A stretch of DNA of 64,000 nt, from positions 2,480,001 to 2,544,000 of the forward strand of contig NZ_WWHU01000001.1 of the NCBI RefSeq assembly GCF_009862785.1. Direction: 5' to 3'. This DNA comes from Gordonia sp. SID5947 (lineage in GTDB: Bacteria > Actinomycetota > Actinomycetes > Mycobacteriales > Mycobacteriaceae). Shown piece by piece: positions 53,127-62,881 of this stretch. Both the position numbers and the translations under genes were made by a program. How positions within the stretch are numbered: the stretch's first letter is position 1; the number at the start of each line of letters is the position of its first letter. The notes under the pieces are model-generated. The model saw nothing but the letters and a program-made list of their open reading frames with translations. It ran no database searches and was not told the DNA's origin.

Positions 53127-54818
53127 ATGCGCCTGAAGATGAGTCGAGACGACATGCAGGCCGCGTGGCTGATCGCCATCGCCTGCGCCGCAGTGAGCAT
53201 GGTCGTGGCGGCAATGGCCGCGCTGAACACGGCACTACCGGACATCTCGATCGACGTGGGCGCCGATGCCGGTCAGATGACCTGGATCGTCGACGGATAC
53301 ACACTGGCCCTGGCGGCGCTACTGCTGCCGGCAGGGGCCATCGGGGATCGCCTCGGTCGACGCGGCGTGCTGATCGTCGGTCTCGTGATCTTCGGCATCG
53401 CATCCCTGATCGCCATCTGGGTGAGCAGCCCCACCGAGTTGATCGCGACTCGCTGCCTTGCCGGCGCTGCTGCCGCGCTCATCATGCCGACCACCCTCTC
53501 GTTGATCACCTCCGGCGTGCCGGAGTCGCGGCGCGCGATGGCTGTCAGCATCTGGGCTGCGGTCGCAGGTGGTGGCGCCATCGCAGGCTTCCTGGTGACC
53601 GGCGTACTGCTCGAATTCTTCTCGTGGCACTCGATCTTCATAACCTTCGCCGCATCGTCGGTGATATCGGCGGCGTTGTGCTTCACCATCGGCACCTCGC
53701 GAGACCGCAATCCCGGCGCGTTCGACTATCTCGGCACCACGTCCTCCGTGCTGGCCGTGACAGCCATCGTGTTCGGTCTCCTCGAAGCGCCGCACCGCGG
53801 TTGGGATGATCCGGTCGTTCTGGCCTGCCTCGTCGGAGGCATCCTGTTGGTCGGGATGTTCTGCATCATCGAGTTGCGGCGGGAGTCGCCCCTGCTCGAC
53901 ATCCGACTGTTCACCAATCGCGCCTTCGCATCGGGGTCGCTCTCGGTCGCGATTCAGTTCCTGGGTTCCTTCGGAATGTTCTATCTGCTGCTGCAGCAAC
54001 TCCAGTTGGTCTTCGGGTACTCGGCGCTGAAATCCGCCCTGGCGCTGCTGCCGTTCGTCGTGGGCGTCGGCATCTTCTCACTCGTCGGCAACTGGATGGC
54101 CGTCCGCTTCCAAGCGGTGAAGTACTTCATCAGCGGCGGCGTCCTGCTCTCCGGGATCGGCATCGTTCTCATGGGAGCCATCGACTACGACGACTACTTG
54201 TCGGTGGCATGGATTCTCGGCATCTTCTCCACCGGGATCGGCCTGGCGAACGCGACATCGACCACCGCGATCATGTCCAACACCCCGTTGGACAACCAGG
54301 GCATCGGTTCCGCCGTCAACGACACCGCCCGCGAGGTCGGTGCGGCCATCGGAATCGCGTTGGCGGGAAGCATCGTGGCGGCCGGATGGTCGTCGCGAAT
54401 AGGTCCCGTGGCCGACGCGACACGCGAACAGATGGTCGAGGCGGGGCAGCAACGAACCGCGGCCGGCGACACTGCCGGTGGGCAGGCGCTCATCGCCCAG
54501 GCCGACGTCGTGGCCGAGACCGTGCGCCGATCCCTCGCCGAGGCCAGTGCTGTCGCCGACCGGCTCGCCGGACAGGCGGGGCCACTGGCCGCCCGCATCC
54601 TCGACGGCGCCCGCGAGGCGTTCATGGCCCCGCTGAGCCAGGCCTACATCGTGCTCGGATCCGTGATCGTCGCCATTTCGTTCCTGCTGCTCTGGCTGAC
54701 GCCCCTGCGCATCACCGAGGAGTCAGCCGAACACACCGGCGATCCCGGCCTCGAGACCGCAGACGAACTCGACGATGACACCGACCAGGAGATCGTCGAC
54801 ACCAGGCCGGGCGGCTGA
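53127..54818 (+). CDS. MFS transporter, DHA2 family (EmrB/QacA-like)
   Basis: 563 residues, about 14 membrane helices, the DHA2 count. Motif A is GAIGDRLGRRGVLIVG, motif B-like follows in TRCLAGAAAALIMPTTLSLI, and TM1 has the DHA2 pattern ALNTALPDI. A long loop near 455-500 is rich in Ala/Glu, and the C-terminal tail is acidic (ELDDDTDQE). It exports drugs or lipophilic compounds by proton antiport. The next gene starts 18 bp later, so the two transporters are probably cotranscribed. Confidence 0.9.
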   Translation: MRLKMSRDDMQAAWLIAIACAAVSMVVAAMAALNTALPDISIDVGADAGQMTWIVDGYTLALAALLLPAGAIGDRLGRRGVLIVGLVIFGIASLIAIWVSSPTELIATRCLAGAAAALIMPTTLSLITSGVPESRRAMAVSIWAAVAGGGAIAGFLVTGVLLEFFSWHSIFITFAASSVISAALCFTIGTSRDRNPGAFDYLGTTSSVLAVTAIVFGLLEAPHRGWDDPVVLACLVGGILLVGMFCIIELRRESPLLDIRLFTNRAFASGSLSVAIQFLGSFGMFYLLLQQLQLVFGYSALKSALALLPFVVGVGIFSLVGNWMAVRFQAVKYFISGGVLLSGIGIVLMGAIDYDDYLSVAWILGIFSTGIGLANATSTTAIMSNTPLDNQGIGSAVNDTAREVGAAIGIALAGSIVAAGWSSRIGPVADATREQMVEAGQQRTAAGDTAGGQALIAQADVVAETVRRSLAEASAVADRLAGQAGPLAARILDGAREAFMAPLSQAYIVLGSVIVAISFLLLWLTPLRITEESAEHTGDPGLETADELDDDTDQEIVDTRPGG

Positions 54819-54835
54819 ATGCGGCCGGCTCGCCC

Positions 54836-56107
54836 ATGATCTCGGCCGACAGCACGTTCGGCGCGGTGCTGTCGACCATCCTCCTGATCGCCGTCATCGC
54901 GTTCACGATGACCGCGCGCCGCCTGTCTCCCGCCGTCGTCGCGGTGCCCGCCGCGGTCCTCGTGTTGACGCTGGGATCGGCCCGGTGGCCGGATGCGCGA
55001 GACGAACTCGCCTTCATGGCGCCGACCATCGGGTTTCTGGCGGCAATGCTCGTCGTCGCGGATGTGTGTGCGCGCACCGGCGTCTTCGCGTGGGTGGGTT
55101 CGCTGATGTCCCGGTGGAGCAGGGATTCACCGAACCGTCTGTTGCGCATCGTGTTCGCGGCAGCGGCGATCGTCACCGCGATACTCAGTCTCGACGCCAC
55201 CGTCGTCCTGCTGACACCGCTCGCCGTCGACACTGCGCGACGCATCGGAGCCCGGGTCGCGCCGGTCGGTTACGCCAGCGCGCACCTGGCGAACAGTGCC
55301 TCGACGCTGATGCCGGTGTCGAACCTGACCAACCTCATCGCCTTCTCGGCCACCGGGCTGACCTTCCTGGGCTTCACCGCCACGATGGCGGCTCCCTGGG
55401 TGGTCGCGATTCTGGTGGAATACTTCATCTTCCGGGTCTTCTTCGCAAGAGACCTCGGTGTGCGACCGGCGCCGGCCGAAGTCGCCGGCGACTCAGAGCC
55501 CGATGATCCGCGCCCGCCGCGCTGGACCCTGACGTGTCTGGCGCTCCTGCTCATCGGATTCCTGGTCGCCGAGCCGCTCGACATCCCGTTGGTCGGCGTC
55601 GCCACGGTGGGCGCCGTGTTGATGGCCGTGCCATCGCTGGTGTCGACCCCTCGCGCAGGCACGGTCCGCCTGATCCGGGCAGCCAACATCCCGTTCCTGG
55701 CGTTCGTCGCGGCTCTCGGCGTGGTCATCCTGCCGGTTCGCGACGGCCCGCTGGGCGACGCCGTGGCCACGCTGATCCCCTCCGGTACAGGCTTCTTCGC
55801 ACTGCTCGCCGTCGCGGCGTTGGCTGCCGTCCTGGCCAACCTGCTCAACAACCTGCCGGCCACCCTGCTCCTCGTACCGCTGGTCGCCCATCAGCCGACG
55901 CTGGTGCTCGCCGTTCTCCTGGGCGTCAACATCGGGCCGAACCTCGCCTACTTCGGATCGTTGGCGACCCTACTGTGGCGCGACGTGATGCATCGCCAGG
56001 CCTTACCGCCGCCGTCACGGCGCTACCTGCAGCTCGGACTGTTGTCGGTGCCGCCCACCCTGCTGGCCGCCGTCGTCGCGCTCTGGATCAGTGTGCAGCT
56101 CAACTGA
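54836..56107 (+). CDS. ArsB/NhaD/SLC13-type membrane permease
   Basis: 423 residues with about 11-12 membrane segments. SLDATVVLLTPLAV and LANLLNNLPATLLL are the paired re-entrant signatures of the ArsB/citrate (IT superfamily) permeases. HLANSASTLMPVSNLTNL resembles the ArsB metal-substrate region. It could extrude arsenite/antimonite or move dicarboxylates or Na+/H+. No arsR or arsC lies nearby, so arsenic function is not supported. It follows the DHA2 transporter by 18 bp and ends at a bidirectional hairpin. Confidence 0.82.
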   Translation: MISADSTFGAVLSTILLIAVIAFTMTARRLSPAVVAVPAAVLVLTLGSARWPDARDELAFMAPTIGFLAAMLVVADVCARTGVFAWVGSLMSRWSRDSPNRLLRIVFAAAAIVTAILSLDATVVLLTPLAVDTARRIGARVAPVGYASAHLANSASTLMPVSNLTNLIAFSATGLTFLGFTATMAAPWVVAILVEYFIFRVFFARDLGVRPAPAEVAGDSEPDDPRPPRWTLTCLALLLIGFLVAEPLDIPLVGVATVGAVLMAVPSLVSTPRAGTVRLIRAANIPFLAFVAALGVVILPVRDGPLGDAVATLIPSGTGFFALLAVAALAAVLANLLNNLPATLLLVPLVAHQPTLVLAVLLGVNIGPNLAYFGSLATLLWRDVMHRQALPPPSRRYLQLGLLSVPPTLLAAVVALWISVQLN

Positions 56108-56130
56108 CCCCGCCGAGCGGGCACAAGAAA

Positions 56131-56186
56131 CCGCCGACCGTGCGCAACCTGTCGATGCGTTCTCTCGGGCTGCGCCCGGTCGGCGG
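56131..56186. terminator. Terminator hairpin between convergent permease and fadD19
   Basis: CCGCCGACCG (56131-56140) pairs perfectly with CGGTCGGCGG (56177-56186), with an inner 5-bp stem (GCGCA with TGCGC). It sits 23 bp after the permease stop and 25 bp before the fadD19 stop. Confidence 0.6.
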
Positions 56187-56210
56187 ATAGGCCGTGTTCG
56201 AAAGGGCCGA

Positions 56211-57854
56211 CTACGTGGCAGCGGCGGCGGTCTCACTGGCATCGGCGGCGGCGTTCTTGGCCCACCGGTAATCGGCCTTGCCCGCCGGGGTGCGCTTGAC
56301 CTCGTCGACGTACACCACGGTGCGCGGAACCTTGTACCGCGCGAGCGTCTTCCGGCAGTGCTCCTGGATCTCCTCGATGGTCGGTTCGATCGCACCGTCG
56401 GCCACCTGGATGACAGCTGCCACGCGCTGACCGTAACGCTCGTCGGGCACCGGCACGACCAACGCGTCGGCGACCGCGGGGTGAGCGTGCAGTTCAGCCT
56501 CGACCTCCTCGGCGTACACCTTCTCGCCGCCGGTGTTGATGCACTGTGAGCCGCGGCCGAGGAACACGATCGTGCCGTCGGCCTCCACCGTGCCCATGTC
56601 GCCGAGGATCGAGATCCGCGTGCCGTCCGGCAAGGTCGGGAAGGTCTTCGCGGTCTTCGCCTCGTCCTTGTAATAGCCCAGCGGCACATTGCCGATGCGC
56701 GCGATGTAGCCGACATCGCCGGAACCGGGCTCGATCTTGTTGAGCGACTCGTCGACCACCATCATCCGATCGGTCGGCGGGACGCGAAGATTTCCGTTCT
56801 CGTCCATCATGATCTCGCCGTCGTTGCCCGACTCCGAGGCGCCGAAGTTGTCGCGCAGCACCAGGTCCGACTTCACCGCCAGGAACCGGTCACGCACATG
56901 CTGCGACCAGATGGCGCCCCCCGACGTGACCGAGAACAGCGACGACAGGTCGACCTCTCCGACCCTGCGTTCGAACTCCTCGACCAGCGGCATACCCATC
57001 GCGTCGCCGACGATCAGGATGATCTGGACCTTCTCGGCCTCCACCGTGGAGACGATCGCGACCGGATCGAAGTCGCGCTCGATGACGAGCCGACCACCGA
57101 GGGTGAAGAAGGTGAACAGCGAGTACGACGCGGCACCGTGCATCAGCGGCGCGGCGAGAAGGAAGGCGATCGACGGGAAATCCTTGACCGCGGTGGCGAT
57201 CTCGGCCAGGTCTTTACGCGCCTCGCCGTACGGGTTACCTCCCGACAGCGGCTTGCGGAAGAAGTCGTCGTGCTGCCACATGACGCCCTTGGGATAACCC
57301 GTCGTCCCGCCGGTGTAGAGGAGGTACAGCTCTTCACCGTTGCGGGCCTCGAAGTCGCGCTCGGCGGACTTGGTCTCCGCGTCGGCGAACGAGACGATCT
57401 CCACCGACCGGTCCCCCGGCAGATCCACCGCCGCATCGGAGAGTTCGTTCTCGACCTCGCCGATCACCAGAACGGTACGGACCGAGGGCAACTCGGGCAA
57501 TAGCGCGGCCACACTGCGCTGATGCTCCGGCAACTCGACGATGATCGCCCGCGAATCCGAGTTGTCAAAGATGTACTGGAGCTCGGGGTTGGTGTAGCGG
57601 TAATTGATGTTCACCGGTACGGCACGGATCTTGAGCAGACCCAGGAGGCTCGTCACGTGCTCGACACTGTTCTTCAGGAACAGCGAGACGTTGTCGTGGG
57701 CGCCGATCCCCGCCCCGGACAACAGGTGTGCGACCTGGTTGGCCAGGCCGTCGAGTTCGGCGTAGTCGATCTGCCGCCCCTGGTAGCTCAACGCGATGCG
57801 CTCGGGCACCGAATCGGCGACCGTTTCGAACACGTCGGCCAGATTGAACTTCAT
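56211..57854 (-). CDS. fadD19: Steroid-CoA ligase FadD19-like
   Basis: 547 residues of the ANL ligase family. The ATP motif YTGGTTGYPKGV lies at 180-191. The C-domain contains CINTGGEKVYAEEVE, the usual hinge, and the end RTPAGKADYRW has the catalytic lysine. It is placed right after ltp2 in the KstR-controlled side-chain operon. In M. tuberculosis FadD19 activates the C24/C26 side-chain acid of cholesterol. ATG 57854 is preceded by AAGGGAGAA. The order fadE28-fadE29-chsH2-chsH1-ltp2-fadD19 strongly supports the assignment. Confidence 0.88.
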   Translation of the reverse strand: MKFNLADVFETVADSVPERIALSYQGRQIDYAELDGLANQVAHLLSGAGIGAHDNVSLFLKNSVEHVTSLLGLLKIRAVPVNINYRYTNPELQYIFDNSDSRAIIVELPEHQRSVAALLPELPSVRTVLVIGEVENELSDAAVDLPGDRSVEIVSFADAETKSAERDFEARNGEELYLLYTGGTTGYPKGVMWQHDDFFRKPLSGGNPYGEARKDLAEIATAVKDFPSIAFLLAAPLMHGAASYSLFTFFTLGGRLVIERDFDPVAIVSTVEAEKVQIILIVGDAMGMPLVEEFERRVGEVDLSSLFSVTSGGAIWSQHVRDRFLAVKSDLVLRDNFGASESGNDGEIMMDENGNLRVPPTDRMMVVDESLNKIEPGSGDVGYIARIGNVPLGYYKDEAKTAKTFPTLPDGTRISILGDMGTVEADGTIVFLGRGSQCINTGGEKVYAEEVEAELHAHPAVADALVVPVPDERYGQRVAAVIQVADGAIEPTIEEIQEHCRKTLARYKVPRTVVYVDEVKRTPAGKADYRWAKNAAADASETAAAAT

Positions 57855-57879
57855 GTCTTTCTCCCTTTGCTGAACTCGC

Positions 57880-59063
57880 CTAGTTGACCTGAGACCGCGT
57901 GAGCACCAGACCGCTGGTGGGGACCCCTGTACCCGCGGTGACCACGACATTGTCGGCATTCTCGACCTGGTTGACCGAATCGCCACGTATCTGCCGGACC
58001 GCCTCGGCGATCCCGTTCATCCCATGGATGTAGGCCTCACCGAGTTGTCCCCCATGTGTGTTCAGGGGAGCTCGCCGCCGACCTCGAGTGCGCCGGGGCG
58101 ACGCACGAAATCCTTTGCCTCTCCACGCCCGCAGAACCCCAGCTCTTCGAGTTGCATCAGGGTGTAGGGGGTGAAGTGGTCGTACAGGATGGCCATGTCC
58201 ATGTCGGACGGGCCGAGCCCGGACTGCTTCCACAACTGACGGCCGACCAGCCCCATCTCCGGAAGCCCGGCGAGATCGTCCCGGTAATAGCTCGACATGA
58301 TGAACTGGTCGTCGGCGCTACCGGCGGCCGCCGCGGAGATCACCGCAGGTACCTGGGGAAGGTCGCGAGCACGCTCGGCCGACACCACCACGATCGCCAC
58401 CCCACCGTCGGATTCCTGGCAGCAGTCGAGCAGGTGCAGCGGCTCGGCGATGTAGCGGGACGATTGGTGGTCTTCCAGCGTGATCGGCTTGCCGTGGAAG
58501 AACGCGTTGGGGTTGACCGCGGCATGCTTGCGGTCGACCACTGCGATCCGTCCGAAATCCTCACTGGTCGCGCCGTATTCGTGCATGTAGCGCTGGGCGA
58601 CCATGGCTACGAACGCCGCAGGCGTGGACAACCCGTGCGGATAGGAGAACGCGTTGTCTGTCCCCGACGAATTCTCCTGATTCGCGACGGCGCTGTTGAC
58701 CTGGCCGAATCGGAGGCCGGACCGTTCGTTGAAGGCCCGGTAGGCGACCACCACGTCGGCAACGCCGGTCGCAACGGCCATCGCGGCCTGCTGCACTGTG
58801 GCGCATGCCGCCCCGCCCCCATAGTGGATACGGGAGAAGTAGGTCATCTCCTTGATGCCCACCGACCTGGCGACCGCGATCTCCGCGTTGGTGTCCATCG
58901 TGAACGAGACCAGGCCGTCGACATCGGCGGGCGTCAACCCGGCGTCGGCAACCGCGGCGGAAACCGCCTCGGCGGCCAGACGTAGTTCGCTGCGCCCGGA
59001 ATCCTTGGAGAACTCGGTGGCGCCGATGCCCGCGATCGCGGCCTGTCCGGAGAGCCCGGCCAT
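57880..59063 (-). pseudogene. ltp2: Ltp2-like thiolase (side-chain retro-aldolase subunit), one frameshift
   Basis: Two frames join to about 394 residues, the Ltp2 length (386 in M. tuberculosis). The first frame has AAIAGIGATEFSKDSG, DADVDGLVSFTMD-like AADVD motifs and DYHFTPYTLMQLEELGFCG; it stops after GALEVGGELP. The second continues LNTHGGQLGEAYIHGMNG to the end. One added C in the run at 58065-58068 restores the frame. It overlaps chsH1 by one base (TGATG). With the ChsH2 DUF35 domain it cleaves 17-hydroxy-pregnenoyl-CoA to androstenedione and propionyl-CoA. Confidence 0.87.
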
Positions 59064-59488
59064 CACGCCCTTCCTTCCGTGGTCTGTCCGTGGGTGAGCG
59101 TGACCGTCGAGATCACGTGCTTGCCCAGGGAATTGGTCCCGGTGACCGCGACGGTGATCACGCCGTCGGTGACGTCGGTGACCTCGCCGGCGAAGGTGAC
59201 CGAGTCGTAGGCGTACCACGGCACGCCGAGTTTCAACGAGATCGACCGAATCCGGGCGGTCGGGCCCGCCCAGTCCGTGACAAAGCGTTCCACCAGACCC
59301 GTGTCGGTGAGGATGTTGACAAAGATGTCCTTGGAACCCTTGGCCTGCGCCAGATCACGGTCGTGATGCACGTCCTGGAAGTCGCGGGTGGCCAGGGCGG
59401 TCGCGACGACGAACGTCGGCGTGGCCTCGATCTTAAGTGGCGGCAGCGTGTCTGCCACGCGCACCGGTTGCGGCGCAAGAGCCGTCAC
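59063..59488 (-). CDS. chsH1: MaoC-like hydratase small subunit ChsH1
   Basis: 141 residues, one hot-dog domain (TALATRDFQDVHHDRDLAQAKG has the catalytic Asp/His region). It forms the ChsH1-ChsH2 heteromeric enoyl-CoA hydratase that hydrates the 17(20)-enoyl-CoA of the cholesterol side chain. GTG 59488 overlaps the chsH2 stop (GTGA) and has GAGGAGGGG. The next gene, ltp2, overlaps by one base. Mtb ChsH1 is 129 residues, so the length fits. Confidence 0.9.
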   Translation of the reverse strand: MTALAPQPVRVADTLPPLKIEATPTFVVATALATRDFQDVHHDRDLAQAKGSKDIFVNILTDTGLVERFVTDWAGPTARIRSISLKLGVPWYAYDSVTFAGEVTDVTDGVITVAVTGTNSLGKHVISTVTLTHGQTTEGRA

Positions 59489-60501
59489 GGCTTCCCCTCC
59501 TCGTCGACGGGTGTGAATGCGTACAGGGTCCACGCGTCCGCGCCCGCGTCGGCCGGGAAGTCGAGGTAGATCGCCTCGACCGGCAACCCGACCCGCACCT
59601 CGTCGGGCGCGATGCCGCGGAGTTCGCCCAGCATGCGCACCCCTTCGTCGAGTTCGACGAGGGCCACCACAAAGGGCAGTTGGCGTCCGGGGACCTTGGG
59701 CGCGTGATGGACCACGTAGCTGTAGACGGTCCCGCGACCCGTCGCGACCACGTAATCCGTCTCCGGGACGACCCCGTCCGGTCGGCGCGGTTTCCACGTG
59801 GCCGGAATGGGCGGATGTCGCAGCGACCCGTCGGCCACCTTCTGCACGCGCAACTCGTGCTGCGCGACCCCATCCCAGAAGAATGCGGTGTCCCGGGAGG
59901 CGCTCGGCTTGAGCATGCGAGTCGGATCGAGGTCGTCGGGCACGGCGGCCGAGACATCTGCCTCCGTCTCTGCCGACGGTGGGCGGAACTTCAGGATGCG
60001 GAACGACATCTCGGCGACCACCTCGTCGCCCACCGACCACACGTTGCGGGTGGTGAAGAACCATCCCTCGCCGAGTGCGGTGTTCTTGGGGCCCACCACA
60101 TCGACGAGCTCTGCCGACAGGCTGACCTCTTCGCCCGGTTTGGTGTAACGGTGATAAACGGTGTCGCAGTTGGTCGCGACGACCGAGGTGTACCCCGCGT
60201 CGTCGAACAGTTCACTGGCGCGGCCCAACGGGTCATCGGTGGTGCGCTGACCGTGCAGGCCACGCATCGTCCAGACCTGGGCCATTGCCGGCGGAGCGAC
60301 AACGCCCGGATGGCCGGCCGCACGCGCCGACGATTCGTCGACGTAGATGGGATTCTCGTCCCCCATCGCCTCGACCCAGTTGTTGATCATCGGCTGATTG
60401 ATCGGATCGCGTCCGGTGACGGGGGCGCTGCGACCGTCCGCCTTGATGGCGTCGGCCCGGGTGCGGATGTCTTCGGCGCTCACCGAGTTCGGCGCGCTCA
60501 T
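59485..60501 (-). CDS. chsH2: MaoC/DUF35 fusion hydratase large subunit ChsH2
   Basis: 338 residues. The N-terminal MaoC-like hot-dog (about 20-190; MINNWVEAMGDENPIY) pairs with ChsH1. The C-terminal part is a DUF35 OB domain (QLPFVVALVELDEGVRMLG) that docks Ltp2. ATG 60501 overlaps the fadE29 stop (ATGA). It combines hydration and the scaffold for the retro-aldol step of cholesterol side-chain removal. The Mtb counterpart is 311 residues. Confidence 0.91.
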   Translation of the reverse strand: MSAPNSVSAEDIRTRADAIKADGRSAPVTGRDPINQPMINNWVEAMGDENPIYVDESSARAAGHPGVVAPPAMAQVWTMRGLHGQRTTDDPLGRASELFDDAGYTSVVATNCDTVYHRYTKPGEEVSLSAELVDVVGPKNTALGEGWFFTTRNVWSVGDEVVAEMSFRILKFRPPSAETEADVSAAVPDDLDPTRMLKPSASRDTAFFWDGVAQHELRVQKVADGSLRHPPIPATWKPRRPDGVVPETDYVVATGRGTVYSYVVHHAPKVPGRQLPFVVALVELDEGVRMLGELRGIAPDEVRVGLPVEAIYLDFPADAGADAWTLYAFTPVDEEGKP

Positions 60502-61661
60502 CGCTTGGCCCTCGGCAATCCCAGTCCGGACGTCGCGATCATGTCGCGCATCACCTCGTTGACACCGCCGCCGAAGGTGATCACCACGTTGCGTTTCTGC
60601 TGAACGTCCAGCCATTCGACCAGCGCCGCGGTCTCTGGATCTGTGAAATCGCCATAGCGACCGACGATCTCGTTGATCAGGCGTCCGATGTGCTGCAGTC
60701 GTTCGGTGGCGAACACCTTGGTCGCTGCGGCATCGGCCATCGAGATCGCCTCTCCGGTGGAGGCAACCTGCCAGTTGAGCAGTTCGTTGATCCGTGCGTA
60801 AGCCTCGATCTCGGCGAGCGCGCGCCGCACATCGGGATGCTTCGCGATCACTGTGCCGTCGGACCCGGGCTGCCGAGACCAGTCCCTGATGCGGGCCGCG
60901 AGTCCGTCGATCCGCCCGGCCGGGCCGAGCATGACCCGCTCGTGATTGAGCTGCGTCGTGATCAGTTTCCATCCGCCGCCCTCGTCGCCGACACGCATCG
61001 ACACCGGGACACGCACATCGTTGTAATACGTCGCATTCACGTGATGCGCACCGTCGGCGGTGATGATCGGCGTCCAACTGAACCCTGGGTCCTTGGTGTC
61101 GACGATCAGGATCGAGATGCCCTTGTGCTTGGGGGCTTCCTTGTCGGTCCGGACAGCCAGCCAGATGTAGTCGGCGTCGTGCGCGCCGGTGGTGAAGATC
61201 TTCTGTCCGTTCACCACATAGTGATCCCCGTCGAGCACCGCGCTCGTGGTCAGCGACGCGAGGTCGGTGCCCGCCTCGGGCTCGGTGTACCCGATCGCGA
61301 AATGCACCTCACCCGCGAGGATGTCGGGCAGGAACTTGTCCTTGAGTTCCGGTGTCCCGTGCACCTGCAGCGTGGGTCCCACCGTCTGCAGCGTCACCGC
61401 GGGCAGCGGCACATCGGCACGAATCGCCTCGTTGGTGAAGATCTGCTGCTCGATCTCACCGAACCCCTTGCCGCCGTACTCTTTCGGCCAGCCGACTCCG
61501 AGCCAACCGTCTTTGCCCATCTGTCGGATCACCTTGCGGTACGTCTCGCCGTGTCGCTCGACGAGCATCGCCTCCGCATCGGCGGGGCCGACCAGGTTCG
61601 CGAAATACTCACGAAGTTCGGCACGTAATGCCTTCTGCTCCGTCGTGAGATCAATGAACAT
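60498..61661 (-). CDS. fadE29: Acyl-CoA dehydrogenase FadE29 (ChsE2)
   Basis: 387 residues from ATG 61661. YTEPEAGTDLASLTTSAV, INGQKIFTT-like VNGQKIFTTGAHDADY and ITFGGGVNEVMRDMIA are dehydrogenase landmarks. With FadE28 it forms the heterotetrameric ChsE1-ChsE2 enzyme that desaturates 3-OPC-CoA in the last side-chain cycle. FadE29 is the subunit that keeps the active-site acidic residue. It overlaps fadE28 by 11 bp. Frames longer upstream are only the end of fadE28. Confidence 0.9.
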   Translation of the reverse strand: MFIDLTTEQKALRAELREYFANLVGPADAEAMLVERHGETYRKVIRQMGKDGWLGVGWPKEYGGKGFGEIEQQIFTNEAIRADVPLPAVTLQTVGPTLQVHGTPELKDKFLPDILAGEVHFAIGYTEPEAGTDLASLTTSAVLDGDHYVVNGQKIFTTGAHDADYIWLAVRTDKEAPKHKGISILIVDTKDPGFSWTPIITADGAHHVNATYYNDVRVPVSMRVGDEGGGWKLITTQLNHERVMLGPAGRIDGLAARIRDWSRQPGSDGTVIAKHPDVRRALAEIEAYARINELLNWQVASTGEAISMADAAATKVFATERLQHIGRLINEIVGRYGDFTDPETAALVEWLDVQQKRNVVITFGGGVNEVMRDMIATSGLGLPRAKR

Positions 61662-62763
61662 GTGCTGCCTGCGCTTTCGAATCGAGCCGCGCATCCGAGT
61701 CGTCGGCCACCTCGTCCAGACGGGCATCGGCACCGCCGATCAGCCGGGCGAGATCCTTGGCGATGGAGAAGTAGCGGTGCAGGGGGTAGGTGACGTCCAC
61801 GCCGATCCCGCCGTGCAGGTGGGTCATGGTGCGCATGGTCGCCGGGATCTCTGCCGCGAGCCAATAGCACGCGATCCCGAGATCCTGTGTGGCGTCGAGC
61901 CCTTCGGACATCCGCCATGCCGCGGCAGTGGTCGCGAGGTCCATCGACCGCTCGATCACATAGATGTCCGCAAGTTGCTGACCCACCGCTTGGAAGAGCG
62001 CGATCGGCTTGCCGAACTGGTCACGCCCGGTGACGTGATCGGCGGTGAGCCGGGTCGCGCCGGCCATCAATCCGTCGGCGTAGGCCGACAACACCAACCG
62101 GTAGCGATCGCGCAGCACCGCGACATCAGAGGTCAGGACATCGGATTCGGCGATCTCGACACCGTCGAAACGCACCGTGTACTCACCCCAACCGCTCGAC
62201 GTCGGGGTACGGGTGATGGTGACGCCGGGCTTGTCGGCGGCCACCATCACGACACCGCCGTCGGTCGAGACCACCAGCGCCGTCGCACCGTCGGCATGCA
62301 GCACCCCGGTCTTGGTACCGGTGAGCCGTCCGTCACGGATCGTGGTGCGCGGCGTCTGCGTCAGGGTGTCACCCTGCTCGCCGATCGCCACCGCGTGCCA
62401 CGCCGCCCCCTGCAACGTCGGTGCCCACGCGGCGCGGGAGGCCTCCGACGCGTGCCCCAGTGTGAGCGCCGACGTGAGAGTTCCGAGCGCGGGCGTCACC
62501 GCCGCGGACTCCCCCATCTTCCGCAACAACGGCAGCAGATCGATCACGGCGACGTCGTCACCGTCGAACTCTGCCGGGAGCGGTAGCGCCATCAGGCCGG
62601 CGTCGGTGATCGAACGCCAGAGAACGTCGTCGAACGCGCCCGTCACCTCGGCGCCGAAACCCCGCTGACCGAACTTGGTCTCCCAGTCCGGCTGGTGCCG
62701 GGCAAAAACCTCCGCGGCGGCATCGCGTACCGCGACCGCCGTGTCGTCGAGGGCAAAGTCCAC
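61651..62763 (-). CDS. fadE28: Acyl-CoA dehydrogenase FadE28 (ChsE1)
   Basis: 370 residues from GTG 62763, chosen because AAGGAGG lies seven bases upstream; an in-frame TTG at 62784 would place the site inside the gene. The fold is the degenerate ChsE1 type: GRDQFGKPIALFQAVGQQLAD, LHGGIGVDVTYPLHRYF. It pairs with FadE29. It is the first gene of the side-chain operon, and a perfect KstR box lies 23-36 bp upstream. cyp125, which precedes it in M. tuberculosis, is absent here. Confidence 0.9.
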   Translation of the reverse strand: MDFALDDTAVAVRDAAAEVFARHQPDWETKFGQRGFGAEVTGAFDDVLWRSITDAGLMALPLPAEFDGDDVAVIDLLPLLRKMGESAAVTPALGTLTSALTLGHASEASRAAWAPTLQGAAWHAVAIGEQGDTLTQTPRTTIRDGRLTGTKTGVLHADGATALVVSTDGGVVMVAADKPGVTITRTPTSSGWGEYTVRFDGVEIAESDVLTSDVAVLRDRYRLVLSAYADGLMAGATRLTADHVTGRDQFGKPIALFQAVGQQLADIYVIERSMDLATTAAAWRMSEGLDATQDLGIACYWLAAEIPATMRTMTHLHGGIGVDVTYPLHRYFSIAKDLARLIGGADARLDEVADDSDARLDSKAQAAHVH

Positions 62764-62785
62764 CCCACTGCCTCCTTGCGACAAT

Positions 62786-62799
62786 TAGAACCTGTTCTA
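62786..62799. promoter_or_regulatory. KstR box upstream of the fadE28 operon
   Basis: TAGAACCTGTTCTA fits TNNAACNNGTTNNA exactly, within a longer near-palindrome. It lies in the promoter region of fadE28 and predicts control of the whole side-chain operon by KstR. Confidence 0.9.
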
Positions 62800-62881
62800 G
62801 TTGTATCAGACGGGTTCGATGTTGTGTCCGCTACCGGCCCTCATCTGCCAATTCGATGCCGAATCCGGAGAATTTCCGGGG

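Noticed and set aside
62865..62879. CCGGA-N5-TCCGG hairpin after the last dehydrogenase stop
   Set aside because: Only a 5-bp stem; too weak to claim as a terminator.
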